Shown piece by piece: positions 9,437 through 18,703 of a DNA stretch of 51,929 nt. Numbering within the stretch: position 1 is the first letter of the stretch; every line of letters begins with the position of its first letter. Made by a program: the position numbers and the translations under genes. The DNA comes from Mesostigma viride (Eukaryota > Streptophyta > Mesostigmatophyceae > Mesostigmatales > Mesostigmataceae): assembly GCA_009746045.1 (NCBI GenBank), contig RPFO01000406.1, positions 2,375,731 to 2,427,659 on the forward strand, read 5' to 3'. The notes under the pieces are model-generated. The model did not search any database, had not been told where the DNA came from, and saw only the letters and a program-made list of their open reading frames with translations.

Positions 9437-10180
9437 AAGCTGAGAGCTGGGTGCTTAAGTCTCTGGATATCAGGCTGGGAGCTTGATTGTACATAATCCT
9501 GAGCACACCTTGAGGGGTGAGACATGTCTCTGGTGTGGGAATGTCTGACATTGTCTCTGATGGAGAGATGTCTATCTGGGGTTTTCATCTCAGTCTGAGG
9601 TTTCCCCAGATCTGTGGTTTGTGGGCGGGGTTCGATTCCCTGGTGCCGTCTTAAGGCGGAGTTTCACGGACTGGCTGACCCATCCACCATGCTGGTGAGG
9701 TGGCGACAGGTCCCCTGATTTTCCACGGTTGGAACGAGTATGGGAGCTTGTGTTTTGCATGTGCTTCGCGTAGATGTTGTGTCTGGTTCGATAAGGGGCA
9801 GCAGACCGGCGCCGACTCCCGTCTGGGGGTCAGCAATGTTTTCTGATGAGCTGTTGTGGGTGATCTGTGGGGTTTCGCCTAAGGTCCTGAAGGTTGTACA
9901 TACTTCTCAAGTTCTTAGCTGAACACCTATGGGCTGCCACAGTTGGCCAACCTCTTGTACATGGGTAACACAACGAGCTTCCCGTGAAGGGATAGGGACT
10001 CATTGTAATTTGTTTGTGCTCCTGAGCCAGTATGGGTGCTATGTACATATAATAAGGAATCCAAGCTGACTGTCATGCCCAGCGGGTTGTGACTTGTAGT
10101 CGGGGAGGATGTCCAGTACCCATTGTGTGTGTTTGTATGTAGACTTGTGTGAGCTGCTACAGCTCAAGAAAAGAAAGGAT
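9437..10180 (+). other. 3' untranslated region and polypurine tract of element B
   Basis: No supported ORF. The region ends in the purine run aagaaaagaaagga (about 10167-10180), directly before the LTR, as expected for a plus-strand primer. The same purine tract plus LTR start recurs inverted near 41757-41774. Confidence 0.6.
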
Positions 10181-10880
10181 TGGAGTTAACGCCAAGCGCA
10201 TTGGCGTGATCCTGATTCGGCATATCTCTGCGATTCCAGCGGCACCGGAACGAGTTCATTCCGACAAGTATCAAGAAAGTTATGGCGTTCCGACTTCCCG
10301 GTCGCGCGCGAGCGCGAGCCGGCTGTTCTTCTAAGTCGGACGTGAATATTTGCCGACGACATATGGGGTCGACAGTAATTCCTGGGCTGACAGGAATTAG
10401 GTGCTGTACCTACGACGGTATTGGATTAATACGTCGTACGCAGGAAATAGGAACCTTAACCTGTGGTCTGTTGGTACCGCCGGCTTAGTCCTGGACTTCT
10501 AGGTGCAGATGCAATAGTCACTGTGGACTGTGCTCTGTGGTCATTGTGCCTGTATGGCAGACCTACTGTATAGGAGTTGAGCGCTGTACAGGTAGTGAAT
10601 ACTGTACCGGGGGTGTTATTACTGAGCAGGCCTCCTAGGCTGCTCAGGACTAGCAAGCACAGTGCACAAGTATATAAACAATAGGCCAGTGCCAAATGGG
10701 CATCTCTTGCGAGCCCGCCTCACGTGTTGTGCCTTGACTTGGCAAGCGCGTGTACAAGCCTCAAGTGTGTGAGCGCTGTAACATTATCCGATTTTAACAA
10801 AGCTCCGTTTCCAACCATATCACACATTGCTGCATTGCAACCATATCCTTCACATTGCGTGTGATAAGAACGTTAACTCA
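10181..10880 (+). repeat. 3' LTR of copia-like element B
   Basis: It begins TGGAGTTAACG and ends CGTTAACTCA, so the ends form an imperfect inverted repeat with TG...CA termini, right after the polypurine tract. A TATA box (tatataaac) is at 10671. Only one copy is in the window, so the boundary rests on these end signals and on the point where gypsy C coding resumes. Confidence 0.6.
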
Positions 10881-10894
10881 GCTCAAAGGAACTG

Positions 10895-12745
10895 TCAAGT
10901 ACCCTTCTTGAGAAGAGCGTTGATCGGGGCGGCGATGGTGGCAAACCTCGGGATGAACCGCCGGTAGTAGGATGCCAACCCCAGGAAACTGCGCACCCCC
11001 TTCACGTCCGTGGGGACCGGCCATTGCTGGACGGCCTCGATCTTCTCCGGGTCGGTCGCGATGCCATCCGCGGACAGGGTATGGCCCAGAAACGGCACAC
11101 TGCGACCGGCGCGCACCTTGGCCTTCCGCGCCGACAGGTGCTCGTCTTCCATGATCTGCAGCACTGCGTCAACATCCTCCAGGTGCTCCTCGAACGTCTT
11201 GGAGTACACCAGGATGTCGTCCAGGTACGCCAGCGCGCACGTGCGCTTGTAGGTCCAGGGCGGGCGCGCTCCCTTCTGCGGGTCCGTCAGATCCTTGGAG
11301 ACCTGCGGCAGGTGGGCCGTGCCCATCACCGGACGGAGGATGTCGTTCATCAGCATCTGGAAGGACGCAGGCGAATTGCACAGCCCCATTGCCGCCATCC
11401 GAAACTGGTAGTGACCGAAGGGCGTAGCGAACGCGGTCTTGTGGCAGTCTTCTGGCGCGATGCGCAGCTGCCAAAACCCGTCCGCACAGTCAATGACGGT
11501 GAAACACGTAGCCCCTTGGACACGGTTGAAGATGTCGTCGATCCGCGGTAGAGGATACCTGGACTTGACAGTGATGGCGTTCAGCTTCCGGTAATCAGTC
11601 ACCAGACGCCACTTGCCCCCTGGCTTGGGAACGAGCAGCACGCCCGCTGAGAAGGGGCTGTTGCTGGGTTCAATGAGCCCGGCGTCGAGCAGTGAAATGA
11701 GGATCTTCTTGAGCTCCACCAGCTCGACTGGGCCCATGCGGTACATGGGAGACACTGTCGGCCCGGAACCCTCCTGGAGCTGGACACGGTGTAGCACCGA
11801 TCGATTGGGAGGGAACTGGGGGGTGCGATCCGCGAAGAGAGTAGCGCGCTTCTCCAGGACGGCGTTGAACCGCGCCAGCTCGTCCGGTGTGAAGCCGACA
11901 CCGATCTCATTAAGCATGGCCTGAGTGCTGTCCAGGTCTATACGGTACATCGCATACTCCTTGCCCTTCCGGAGCTGGCGCGCCAGCGTCCTGCTACTCA
12001 TCAGGATCTGGGACGCTGGTCGAGGCCCGTCCGCCGAGCGCTCGTGTGTAATGTTATGGACCTCAGCGGCCTGCGCCCTGTACTCGCTGTCGGGGCACCA
12101 GAAGGAACCGTCCGGGAACCAAACTACCCGTCGGCGCACGCTGATGTCCACATCCTGCTTATCCAACCAGTCCACTCCAATGATGATGTCGGCAGCGCCC
12201 AGCGGCGCAATAGTCGCCACCAGGTCCACCGGCGTGCCCTGCAGCACACCCTTGATGTCTGCTAGGCCCGGCGATTGGTGTCGCCGGCCGTCCGAATAGG
12301 TGACATACACTGCCGTGGTGTGTGGTCGTGGTACCAGGCCCAGCCGGCGCACCAGGGCCTCGTTGATGAAGGATGTGGAGGCACTGGTGTCGACCAGAAA
12401 CTTCACGTCCATGACCGTTTTCTCCTTCAAATACGGATCAAGGACGGTGGGAGGAACCAGTAATCCTCCGCTGAAAAGAAACAAATGTCGCGAGCCCTCT
12501 TGAGATGCACGCGCCGCCGGTTGGATGGACGCGTCTGAAGCCACGTTGTTGACGTCTACCTCTACTCTAGTTGACTCCGCGTCAGGACTACCATATGATT
12601 TCTCTACCCTATCCTCTACCCCGGGGCCCAGGCCCACGGGCAAGGCTACTACTCCCGAGGAGCGGTGGGACGGGAGGCCGCCTCGCCCGACCGCCCGCCC
12701 TCTTCCCCCCCTCCTCCTCTTCGTCAGCCTCCTCCTCGTCGTCAT
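10895..12745 (-). CDS. Gypsy protease and reverse transcriptase (element C)
   Basis: 616 codons. The start overlaps the gag end by 137 nt in another frame. The retropepsin lies at about 110-210: KFLVDTSASTSFINEALVRR, with D119. The usual D-[ST]-G reads D-T-S here, a likely damaging change; element D keeps DSG at the same place. The IIIGVDW turn follows. The RT spans about 330-600: SAGVLLVPKPGGKWRLVTDYRKLN, CFTVIDCADGFWQLRIAPED, FRMAAMGLCNSPASFQMLMN, ALAYLDDILVYS (canonical YLDD), and RSFLGLASYYRRFIPRF. It stops after PINALLKKGT at the RNase H boundary. A one-base indel accounts for the stop at about 10897, and element B follows 15 bases later. Confidence 0.88.
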   Translation of the reverse strand: MTTRRRLTKRRRGGRGRAVGRGGLPSHRSSGVVALPVGLGPGVEDRVEKSYGSPDAESTRVEVDVNNVASDASIQPAARASQEGSRHLFLFSGGLLVPPTVLDPYLKEKTVMDVKFLVDTSASTSFINEALVRRLGLVPRPHTTAVYVTYSDGRRHQSPGLADIKGVLQGTPVDLVATIAPLGAADIIIGVDWLDKQDVDISVRRRVVWFPDGSFWCPDSEYRAQAAEVHNITHERSADGPRPASQILMSSRTLARQLRKGKEYAMYRIDLDSTQAMLNEIGVGFTPDELARFNAVLEKRATLFADRTPQFPPNRSVLHRVQLQEGSGPTVSPMYRMGPVELVELKKILISLLDAGLIEPSNSPFSAGVLLVPKPGGKWRLVTDYRKLNAITVKSRYPLPRIDDIFNRVQGATCFTVIDCADGFWQLRIAPEDCHKTAFATPFGHYQFRMAAMGLCNSPASFQMLMNDILRPVMGTAHLPQVSKDLTDPQKGARPPWTYKRTCALAYLDDILVYSKTFEEHLEDVDAVLQIMEDEHLSARKAKVRAGRSVPFLGHTLSADGIATDPEKIEAVQQWPVPTDVKGVRSFLGLASYYRRFIPRFATIAAPINALLKKGT

Positions 12746-13467
12746 ACTCGTAGCCCGCCACTACATGCGCCTGGCCGGAAGAGGAGGACTGTCGCCGCGC
12801 CTCAATCTCGTTGACCGCGCGCAACACGCCCTTGGTAGAGCTGGTCGCGGGTGGTCGCGGCTGCTGGTACTGCGTCGGGACCTGTCTGGCATGCTGCAGG
12901 CGAGCCGCACGCTCACCCGCGTTGCGGGGTCGGTCCCGGGGACCGGAGGAGTCGGGGCGGCTGCCGAAGGCTGGACCAGAGAAGCGAACGCTGGGTTCCC
13001 CGTCCCCTGCACCACGACTGGCGTGCTTGCCCCGGAGCTTGGGGCAGTCGCGCTTGAGGTGCCCCACCTCGCTGCACATGAAACACCGCGCCTTGCTAGC
13101 GTCGATCGCGTTGACACCCTGGTCAGTGTAGCCATCATCAGGGTCGTCGAGGTACTCGTCCTCCTCCTCGCCGGCGAACTCAGTGGAGTACATCTGATTC
13201 ACCCGTCGCGGGGGAGCTGGCCTGAAGAAACGGCGCACTGAGGGTGCGCGCCCGCGAGCCACCACGTCGGCCACCTGTAGAAGGTATCTCTGGATATTCA
13301 GGATGTCCCAATCCTTCCAAGGAACCTCAGCGTAGTGCTTGAATACCTCGCCCTGCAGCTCGGGACAGAGTGCCTCGATGAACCTGATCTTGTACTCATA
13401 CCAGGTCATGTCGGTCAGATAAGCGGCGCTGGACTCAAACTTGGACAGAAACTCGCGATATGGGGTG
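12609..13467 (-). pseudogene. Gag part 2, C-terminal half (element C), split by TRIM-1
   Basis: The coding from TPYREFLSKFESSAAYLTDM onward is gag. It has the Gag helical core (MTWYEYKIRFIEALCPELQ), then an acidic linker and the zinc knuckle CFMCSEVGHLKRDC (C-x2-C-x4-H-x4-C) at about 13060-13100, then a basic/Gln-rich tail. Removing TRIM-1 and one copy of its target duplication restores the frame with 15477-16114 (...RQGTT then PYREF...). As it stands, the frame begins with an ATG inside the TRIM LTR (13523), giving a 304-residue chimera. Confidence 0.8.
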
Positions 13468-13992
13468 TGTTTAAAATATGTATAATGCGTTACTTGGTCA
13501 ACATGATAATTGACGTAATTCATTAGAATTAATTAACGCATATTGGCAGCACGGCTATGGCATTGCCCTTGCCATCGGGCAGCCATTAGCCTAAATTGCT
13601 ACATTGTCACTTGCTAGCAAGGAAAAAGGGGAGAGTTCGTGGAGTTGCCAACCCTAAAATCATGCACGGTGGCATGGGGTCGGCACTACCCTTGGCGACA
13701 ATCTAACGGCTGGCACAAATGACAGGTCAGCATCACTAGTGGTGTCGAATGCATGCCTACGGTGCACATTCTAGAAAGTACTGCGCACAGGTGCAGGCGC
13801 ATCATGACGTGGACATAGGTACGGCCACTCTAATTATCGCCACACATATTGCACGCTCAGTGCCGGAATAGGACCATCGGCACTAAATATCTCACTCGCC
13901 ACTATATAAAATGTGATGCGATAAGTTGGAATAGCACACGGCTAGACTACCTAGCATAAATACACGGCAAGAGGTGGGCATAACCTCAGACA
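13468..13992 (-). repeat. TRIM-1 3' LTR
   Basis: 525 bp, near-identical to 14952-15476, flanked by the target duplication at 13463-13467. Its final 56 bases (minus strand) contain an ATG that opens in frame into the interrupted gag of element C. Confidence 0.9.
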
Positions 13993-14939
13993 CCCCCCTT
14001 GCACAGCTCATGCGTGCTCAAAAGAAACATGACACTCCTTCCTCTCCCCCCTCAATAACTAGGTAGGATAGCCGGGTACAAAACACCCTGGCATACCCCC
14101 CTTACACGGCTAACCATGGTGGGGATAAGGAGGTTCAAACTCAGTACCAGCAAGAAAGATGGGGAATCAGGCACCCCCCCTCAAGGAGAAGGTCCTTTCA
14201 GGTCAACGGCCAACAAAGGACTAGCTCAACTATGACAAAAAACAATGGCCGGCAGGTCATAAATAATCCAAACTGATTATCAACGAAATCTCGACAAAAG
14301 GCGCTCGGCTCATACACCCCCTGGCTCTTGGCTCTAGGCTCCTTGGCTCGGCGGCTCCTGGCTCAGCGGCTCTTACGGGCTCTCCCGGCACTGGGCTCAC
14401 GGCACGTGGCTCTCGGGCAGGCACTGGGCGCTCGACATAAAAAGTCGAGTATAATAGTCTAGCGGATCAATGCCGCTTGCCATAGAAGGCGATATCAGCT
14501 CGTAGACTCTGCGAAAATGGGCTTGAATCCTCACGGCTCACTGTGCCAGCAGCGGAATCAGCATCCGGAACAATAAATTTGCTGTCGTCGAAAAAATAAA
14601 AAAGTTGGCTGTCCCCGCCCAGAACCAAACACGGACTTCAGGCATCCAGCGTCAACGCTTGCACACCATGCACACTGGCAGCTGCGGGTGTGCTCACGAA
14701 TCTGTTTTACGCAAATATATGCAACACACCGAATCCAGGTCTGCTGGCAGCAACGCCAGCGGCACCAAGTGCTAGCTGCGCTGTCCTCGTAAATGGCTTG
14801 GCGGACTACAACGGCCGTGGCCAGACTCGCGCAAAGGCGAAACTCCAACGAAAGTGCCGGCGATGCAAGCACACCTCGTCCTCGAGGTGGGAAGAAAATA
14901 ATGCTCGCCAGGCAAAGGCTGAAAGACCATGAACCATCA

Positions 14940-14951
14940 GCTCCGATACCA
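14940..14951 (-). other. TRIM-1 primer-binding site
   Basis: The minus strand reads TGGTATCGGAGC directly after the LTR end. This is one mismatch from the plant initiator-Met tRNA complement TGGTATCAGAGC. Confidence 0.7.
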
Positions 14952-15476
14952 TGTTTAAAATATGTATAATGCGTTACTTGGTCAACATGATAATTGACGT
15001 AATTCATTAGAATTAATTAACGCATATTGGCAGCACGGCTATGGCATTGCCCTTGCCATCGGGCAGCCATTAGCCTAAATTGCTACATTGTCACTTGCTA
15101 GCAAGGAAAAAGGGGAGAGTTCGTGGAGTTGCCAACCCTAAAATCATGCACGGTGGCATGGGGTCGGCACTACCCTTGGCGACAATCTAACGGCTGGCAC
15201 AAATGACAGGTCAGCATCACTAGTGGTGTCGAATGCATGCATACGGTGCACATTCTAGAAAGTACTGCGCACAGGTGCAGGCGCATCATGACGTGGACAT
15301 AGGTACGGCCACTCTAATTATCGCCACACATATTGCACGCTCAGTGCCGGAATAGGACCATCGGCACTAAATATCTCACTCGCCACTATATAAAATGTGA
15401 TGCGATAAGTTGGAATAGCACACGGCTAGACTACCTAGCATAAATACACGGCAAGAGGTGGGCATAACCTCAGACA
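14952..15476 (-). repeat. TRIM-1 5' LTR
   Basis: 525 bp with TG...CA ends, flanked on the right by the target duplication GGGTG (15477-15481). A TATA-like tatataaaa string is at about 15388 on the plus strand; its promoter role was not established. Confidence 0.88.
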
Positions 15477-16114
15477 GGGTGGTCCCCTGGCGCAGCTTGC
15501 CGAAGGCGATTCGCTCGTGGAGCTCCGCGTCTGGGGGTATCAACTTGCGGCGCACCCGGTCCATCAGCTCCTCCACGGTTTGCGGGTATGACTGGGATGC
15601 GATGCTCTCACAGTTCAAGATGCTCACCACCGAGGGGTCCATGCAGGTGTTAACCACGTGCGGGATCAGATCACAGGTGGCAAGCTCCCAGCTGTTGTGA
15701 TTGCTCCAGACGGTATACTGCTGTTGCCACATGCGTCCCCATTCGTCGACCTCTCGCGGTTTCATATCCGCGTGTAGCTTGGGTACATTCTTGAAGGTAG
15801 GCATCGGTGGGGCCTTTACCGTGTTAAGCTTAGGCCCACCGACCTCTCTGTAGGAGATGGAGCCGAATGCTGGAGGCTGCGACCGGGGGAGAGATCCGGA
15901 TCTGTCCGGTGTACCGTGTGTCCGGCGTACCTGTACCAACGAGGGGTGTTCATACCCCGGGTCATCCAGTGCCACCCTGCTGAAATTCAGGTTACCGACG
16001 GTCGCGGGCGAAGGGACCACGCTGCTGTCAAACGCCCGTGGACGCTGCGGTTGGGGTACCGGACGCTGGACGGGCGTATGAGTCTCCTCGCCTCGGGCAG
16101 TGACACTGCTTCTG
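15477..16114 (-). pseudogene. Gag part 2, N-terminal half (element C), cut by TRIM-1
   Basis: The frame from just after the gag part 1 stop reads through FDSSVVPSPATVGNLNFSRV and then the Gag core: MPTFKNVPKLHADMKPREVDEW, WSNHNSWELATCDLIPHVVNTC, and ESIASQSYPQTVEELMDRVRRKLIPPDAEL. It aligns in order with element D gag part 2 (LPKLDVKSTPQQF..., WQNHNRWRLSDAVLVPHYLTTC..., ESLASHAYPNSVAELFKRLENHLVPPDSDW). It is interrupted at 15476 in the codons for RQGTT. It joins gag part 1 by a plus-one frame change at about 16115. Confidence 0.8.
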
Positions 16115-16523
16115 TCATCCCCGGGTCAGACTGGTCCGTGGTCTATGAGTACCCACAGGCGGGCCCTGAGTAACTGGACCCTCGTCAACCTCGCCCATCC
16201 CTTCCAGATCGTCGAACTCGCCATCTGCCCCTGGAATCTCACCATCCTCATCCGAATTCCATAGCGCCGTGGGTAACAGGGAAGTACCGCCGAAGGACAC
16301 TCTGCGTCTGCCCCGGTGAGTGGGGCCCGGCGGAGGTCCCTGGGGACGCCCCCGCCCCGCCCAGGGATGCACTGGCCGCCCTGTGGCTGACTGCTGATAA
16401 CGGTAGTGCAGGGCATCTTCATTCTCGTCTCCCTGCTGCTCAGGATCCTGTGGTAGCCATTGTGGTCTCGTCTGGGGTTGTTGTTGCTGCATCCGGGGTT
16501 GCCGTTGTTGCCGTTGCTGCTGC

Positions 16524-16586
<63 letters not shown>

Positions 16587-16897
16587 CGCTGCTGCTGCTG
16601 CTGCGAGTCCCCTTGTAGTCTCTCTTGGTCACTTCTGTCATCTTCCTGCCCGGTTAAGGCGTCTGGATTGTCCCCATCCGCTGGGAACCTAGGGCTGGAT
16701 CGTGGGGAGCCTTCCACAGGTCTCTCCATGACCTCACCTGTACCTGTCCCTACTTGGACGTACGGTGGTACCTCTAGCCCTTCTGTACCGTGCTCGTGGT
16801 TGTCTACAGGTTCTACCTCTCTATTATCTGAGTCTCTTTCCCTAGTCTCGTCTTCTGTCTCTCTGGCGTTCCTTGTTGTTTGGTACCGTGTTGGCAT
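16115..16897 (-). CDS. Gag part 1 (element C): Gln-rich, disordered N-terminal Gag
   Basis: 260 residues rich in Arg/Glu/Asp, with a long Gln stretch encoded by the plus-strand gct array at about 16519-16605, then Pro/Gly/Arg-rich sequence. No fold is recognised. It occupies the same slot as element D's Asn-rich gag part 1, immediately before the Gag core. The stop lies at the point where the core frame opens (plus-one). It may be the N-terminal part of a frameshifted Gag or a separate product. Confidence 0.65.
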
Positions 16898-17027
16898 GGT
16901 GCTCGTACCGGTACCTTACACAGCAGGCAACACCTCCCCAGGAAGAAAGAGAGAGAGAGAGAGAGCAACCACGTGCTATGGGTCTATAGATATAGAACCT
17001 AGTATTACTTCCTAGTAATAGTATCCT
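16898..17027 (-). other. Spacer between viroplasmin-like ORF and gag part 1 (element C)
   Basis: No ORF. It contains a (GA)n microsatellite at about 16943-16961 (plus strand). Confidence 0.4.
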
Positions 17028-17369
17028 CTACTGTTTGCTAGGGCCAATGGTCAGCTGAGAGAAGGTAACTGTAACTGCTGTCCCCTCCCCCTGACTGCTG
17101 AGCGTGGGTGGCTTGGAGCATTCACGAGTGGTGTGCATCCCCTCAGGCAATGGCATGTGTTCCCTAACAAACCTATCTGCATCTGTAATGTTATCAAACC
17201 CTTTCCACTTAGCACTAGAGCCTTGGGACAATATCTTATCTTTAATGTGCTCTTCACAAGTCTTCCAACTGTAGAATATAGCTGGTCTACCCTCATCCCC
17301 GTCATGAGCTACTGCATAGTAAGGAAATCCAGACTGTCCACCCTTATTTATTCTGTTGCGTCTAGGCAT
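17028..17369 (-). CDS. Viroplasmin/RNase H1 hybrid-binding-type domain protein (element C)
   Basis: 113 residues. Residues 16-69 match the caulimovirus viroplasmin / RNase H1 N-terminal domain pattern: FPYYAVAHDGDEGRPAIFYSW is broken here as PYYAVAHDGDEG then RPAIFYSWKTCEEHI. A Lys/Trp segment AKWKGFDNITDADRFVREH follows. In cellular RNase H1 this fold binds RNA/DNA hybrids. No RNase H catalytic domain follows. The ORF lies alone between leader and gag, the same slot as 21101-21505 in element D. The residual C-terminus is Ser/Thr-rich. Its role is inferred (binding of RNA or reverse-transcription intermediates). Confidence rests on the motif match. Confidence 0.72.
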   Translation of the reverse strand: MPRRNRINKGGQSGFPYYAVAHDGDEGRPAIFYSWKTCEEHIKDKILSQGSSAKWKGFDNITDADRFVREHMPLPEGMHTTRECSKPPTLSSQGEGTAVTVTFSQLTIGPSKQ

Positions 17370-18110
17370 GTTACATCATAGGCTGGCAGCGGCTTGCAAG
17401 CAGGAGAGAAAGGGGAATCCCAGGCTACCTCTAAATGCAGTGACCTTAAACAAACGAGGAAAGAGCACGAAGTCTAGCACAGCATGCACACGCCCCAGCC
17501 TTCCGCGGCAGAGGGCTATACACTAAGTACACGGAGGTAAACACCGTCAACACAGTCGGCAACAGCCAGACGGTATCCACCCCCACGACAGGTCAAACAA
17601 CGATGGTCGTCATCCGCGACTTCCATGGCACCAACGACATTCACAACCTATAGAGGCACAACGTATAACAAGAACCCCCTACGCGTGCGGATCCGGAGAG
17701 AAAGCGAGCACGCCAGCTAGCCTTCCACAGGCATAGCTTGCAAAGAAAGAATCCTAACTAGGGGACGTACCATATTCGATAACGTTAATCCCTCCTGAGC
17801 TGGCCGCCACCCGGTGTCGTTGAAGGCAAGCCCTGGCCGCCACTAGGTGTCGTTGAAAACAGGAGAGCTTAATTAACGCTATCGTCGACAGCACCTCACC
17901 ACAGGACTATTGCTAGCCCCGCCGAGTATCCCAGACTGGCCGCTTGCTGCCTAGGTCGTCGTTGAATCCCTTTACGGGCTGGCCGCCGACCTGTCAGCAG
18001 TCGTTGAATTCCGGAACCTCTACCTACGACGGTCAAGCTCCGCCTTGGTATCCTAATTGGCTCACTAACCCTCTCCGCGAGAGTTAGCTAACCTTTCCAG
18101 CACATTTCCT
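17370..18110 (-). other. Leader of gypsy element C with degenerate repeats
   Basis: 741 bp between PBS and the first ORF. Around 17795-18010 a unit of the type ctggccgcca...ggtgtcgttgaa recurs about four times with variation. There is no ORF above background. A long structured leader could hold packaging or dimerisation signals (inference). Confidence 0.4.
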
Positions 18111-18119
18111 CCGATACCA
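18111..18119 (-). other. Primer-binding site of gypsy element C
   Basis: The minus strand reads TGGTATCGGAGGAAA starting one base after the LTR end. The core TGGTATCGG is shared with TRIM-1, TRIM-2 and the gag-only element. Confidence 0.65.
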
Positions 18120-18120
18120 G

Positions 18121-18703
18121 TGTTACGTCCCAGCCCAGACACCTCTAGCCTGAGCTACGTAGCAAAAGACCCTCCTTGCCGGAATTAGGAATAATTCAAG
18201 GTAGCATAATGTAGGTTGCGCTTCACGACGTGAGTCGTGAGATATCTGGCATCACGGCTTGATACCAAGCTAATTTGTACACACTTATAATGGCTAGCAA
18301 GACCAATTACAAATGGATAATTGCCCCGGGCTCAATGTGTAGGCGTATTCGCACTTATCATTCATCAAACCAAGAGGACGAGACTCTCGTCCTCGGACTA
18401 ATTTAACCTAGGTTGGTTGCGGCGCAGATACACACCAAATCCTACTGGACAATCCAATTCACTCATTCCACGTAGGATCCGGGCCGACATCGACCCCCAA
18501 CTACAGGATCCACGCCTAGAACTATAGACAGACCCAGAACTGGCGCGGCGCCACGGCACCGGCCCCTAAAAGGTCAGCCTAGGACCAAAATAACTAGTCC
18601 AATTCACACAATAGTCAATATTCATAAAACCCAGTACAACGGCCACAAGGCCTTAGTAATTTATTCCATTGTTACGTCCGACTAAAAGGGCCGGGACGTA
18701 ACA
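18121..18703 (-). repeat. 5' LTR of gypsy element C
   Basis: 583 bp with 10-bp perfect inverted termini, TGTTACGTCC ... GGACGTAACA, next to a PBS on the inner side. A second inverted TGTTACGTCC/GGACGTAACA-like pair sits at its outer end (18670-18703). The partner LTR is not in the window. The outer flank 18704 begins non-LTR retrotransposon coding, showing C inserted into it. Confidence 0.75.

Larger units (their letters stand above)
6207..10880 (+). mobile_element. Copia-like LTR retrotransposon B (5'-truncated)
   Basis: The element retains integrase, retropepsin-like domain, RT, RNase H, a 3' untranslated region with a polypurine tract, and a 700-bp 3' LTR. Gag and 5' LTR are absent; the left break is close to 6200. 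It is related to element A in domain order and motifs but belongs to a different family. The bases right of its LTR (10881 on) continue the reverse-strand gypsy element C with Leu-Thr-Val-Pro-Leu-like coding, so B was inserted into C's RNase H region. I did not find the left-hand half of C in this window. Confidence 0.75.
13468..15476 (-). mobile_element. TRIM-1: short non-autonomous LTR retrotransposon
   Basis: Two 525-bp direct repeats with TG...CA ends flank a 959-bp interior without convincing coding. A primer-binding site abuts the 5' LTR, and a polypurine run (minus-strand AAGGGGGG) abuts the 3' LTR. The 5-bp target duplication GGGTG is at 13463-13467 and 15477-15481. The LTRs differ at about one position (13752 region, cct versus cat), so insertion was recent. 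The interior holds GGCTC-rich low-complexity sequence around 14300-14420. It must move with proteins supplied by another element. Confidence 0.9.
10881..18703 (-). mobile_element. Gypsy LTR retrotransposon C (interrupted and truncated)
   Basis: On the minus strand: 5' LTR 18703-18121, primer-binding site, 750-bp leader, viroplasmin-like ORF, gag part 1, gag part 2 with zinc knuckle, protease and RT. The RT ends at the RNase H border, where element B was inserted. RNase H, integrase and 3' LTR are not in the window. TRIM-1 (13468-15476) interrupts gag. Protein similarity and gene order match element D, but the DNA is far more GC-rich, so C and D are sister families and not copies of each other. 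Confidence 0.85.
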
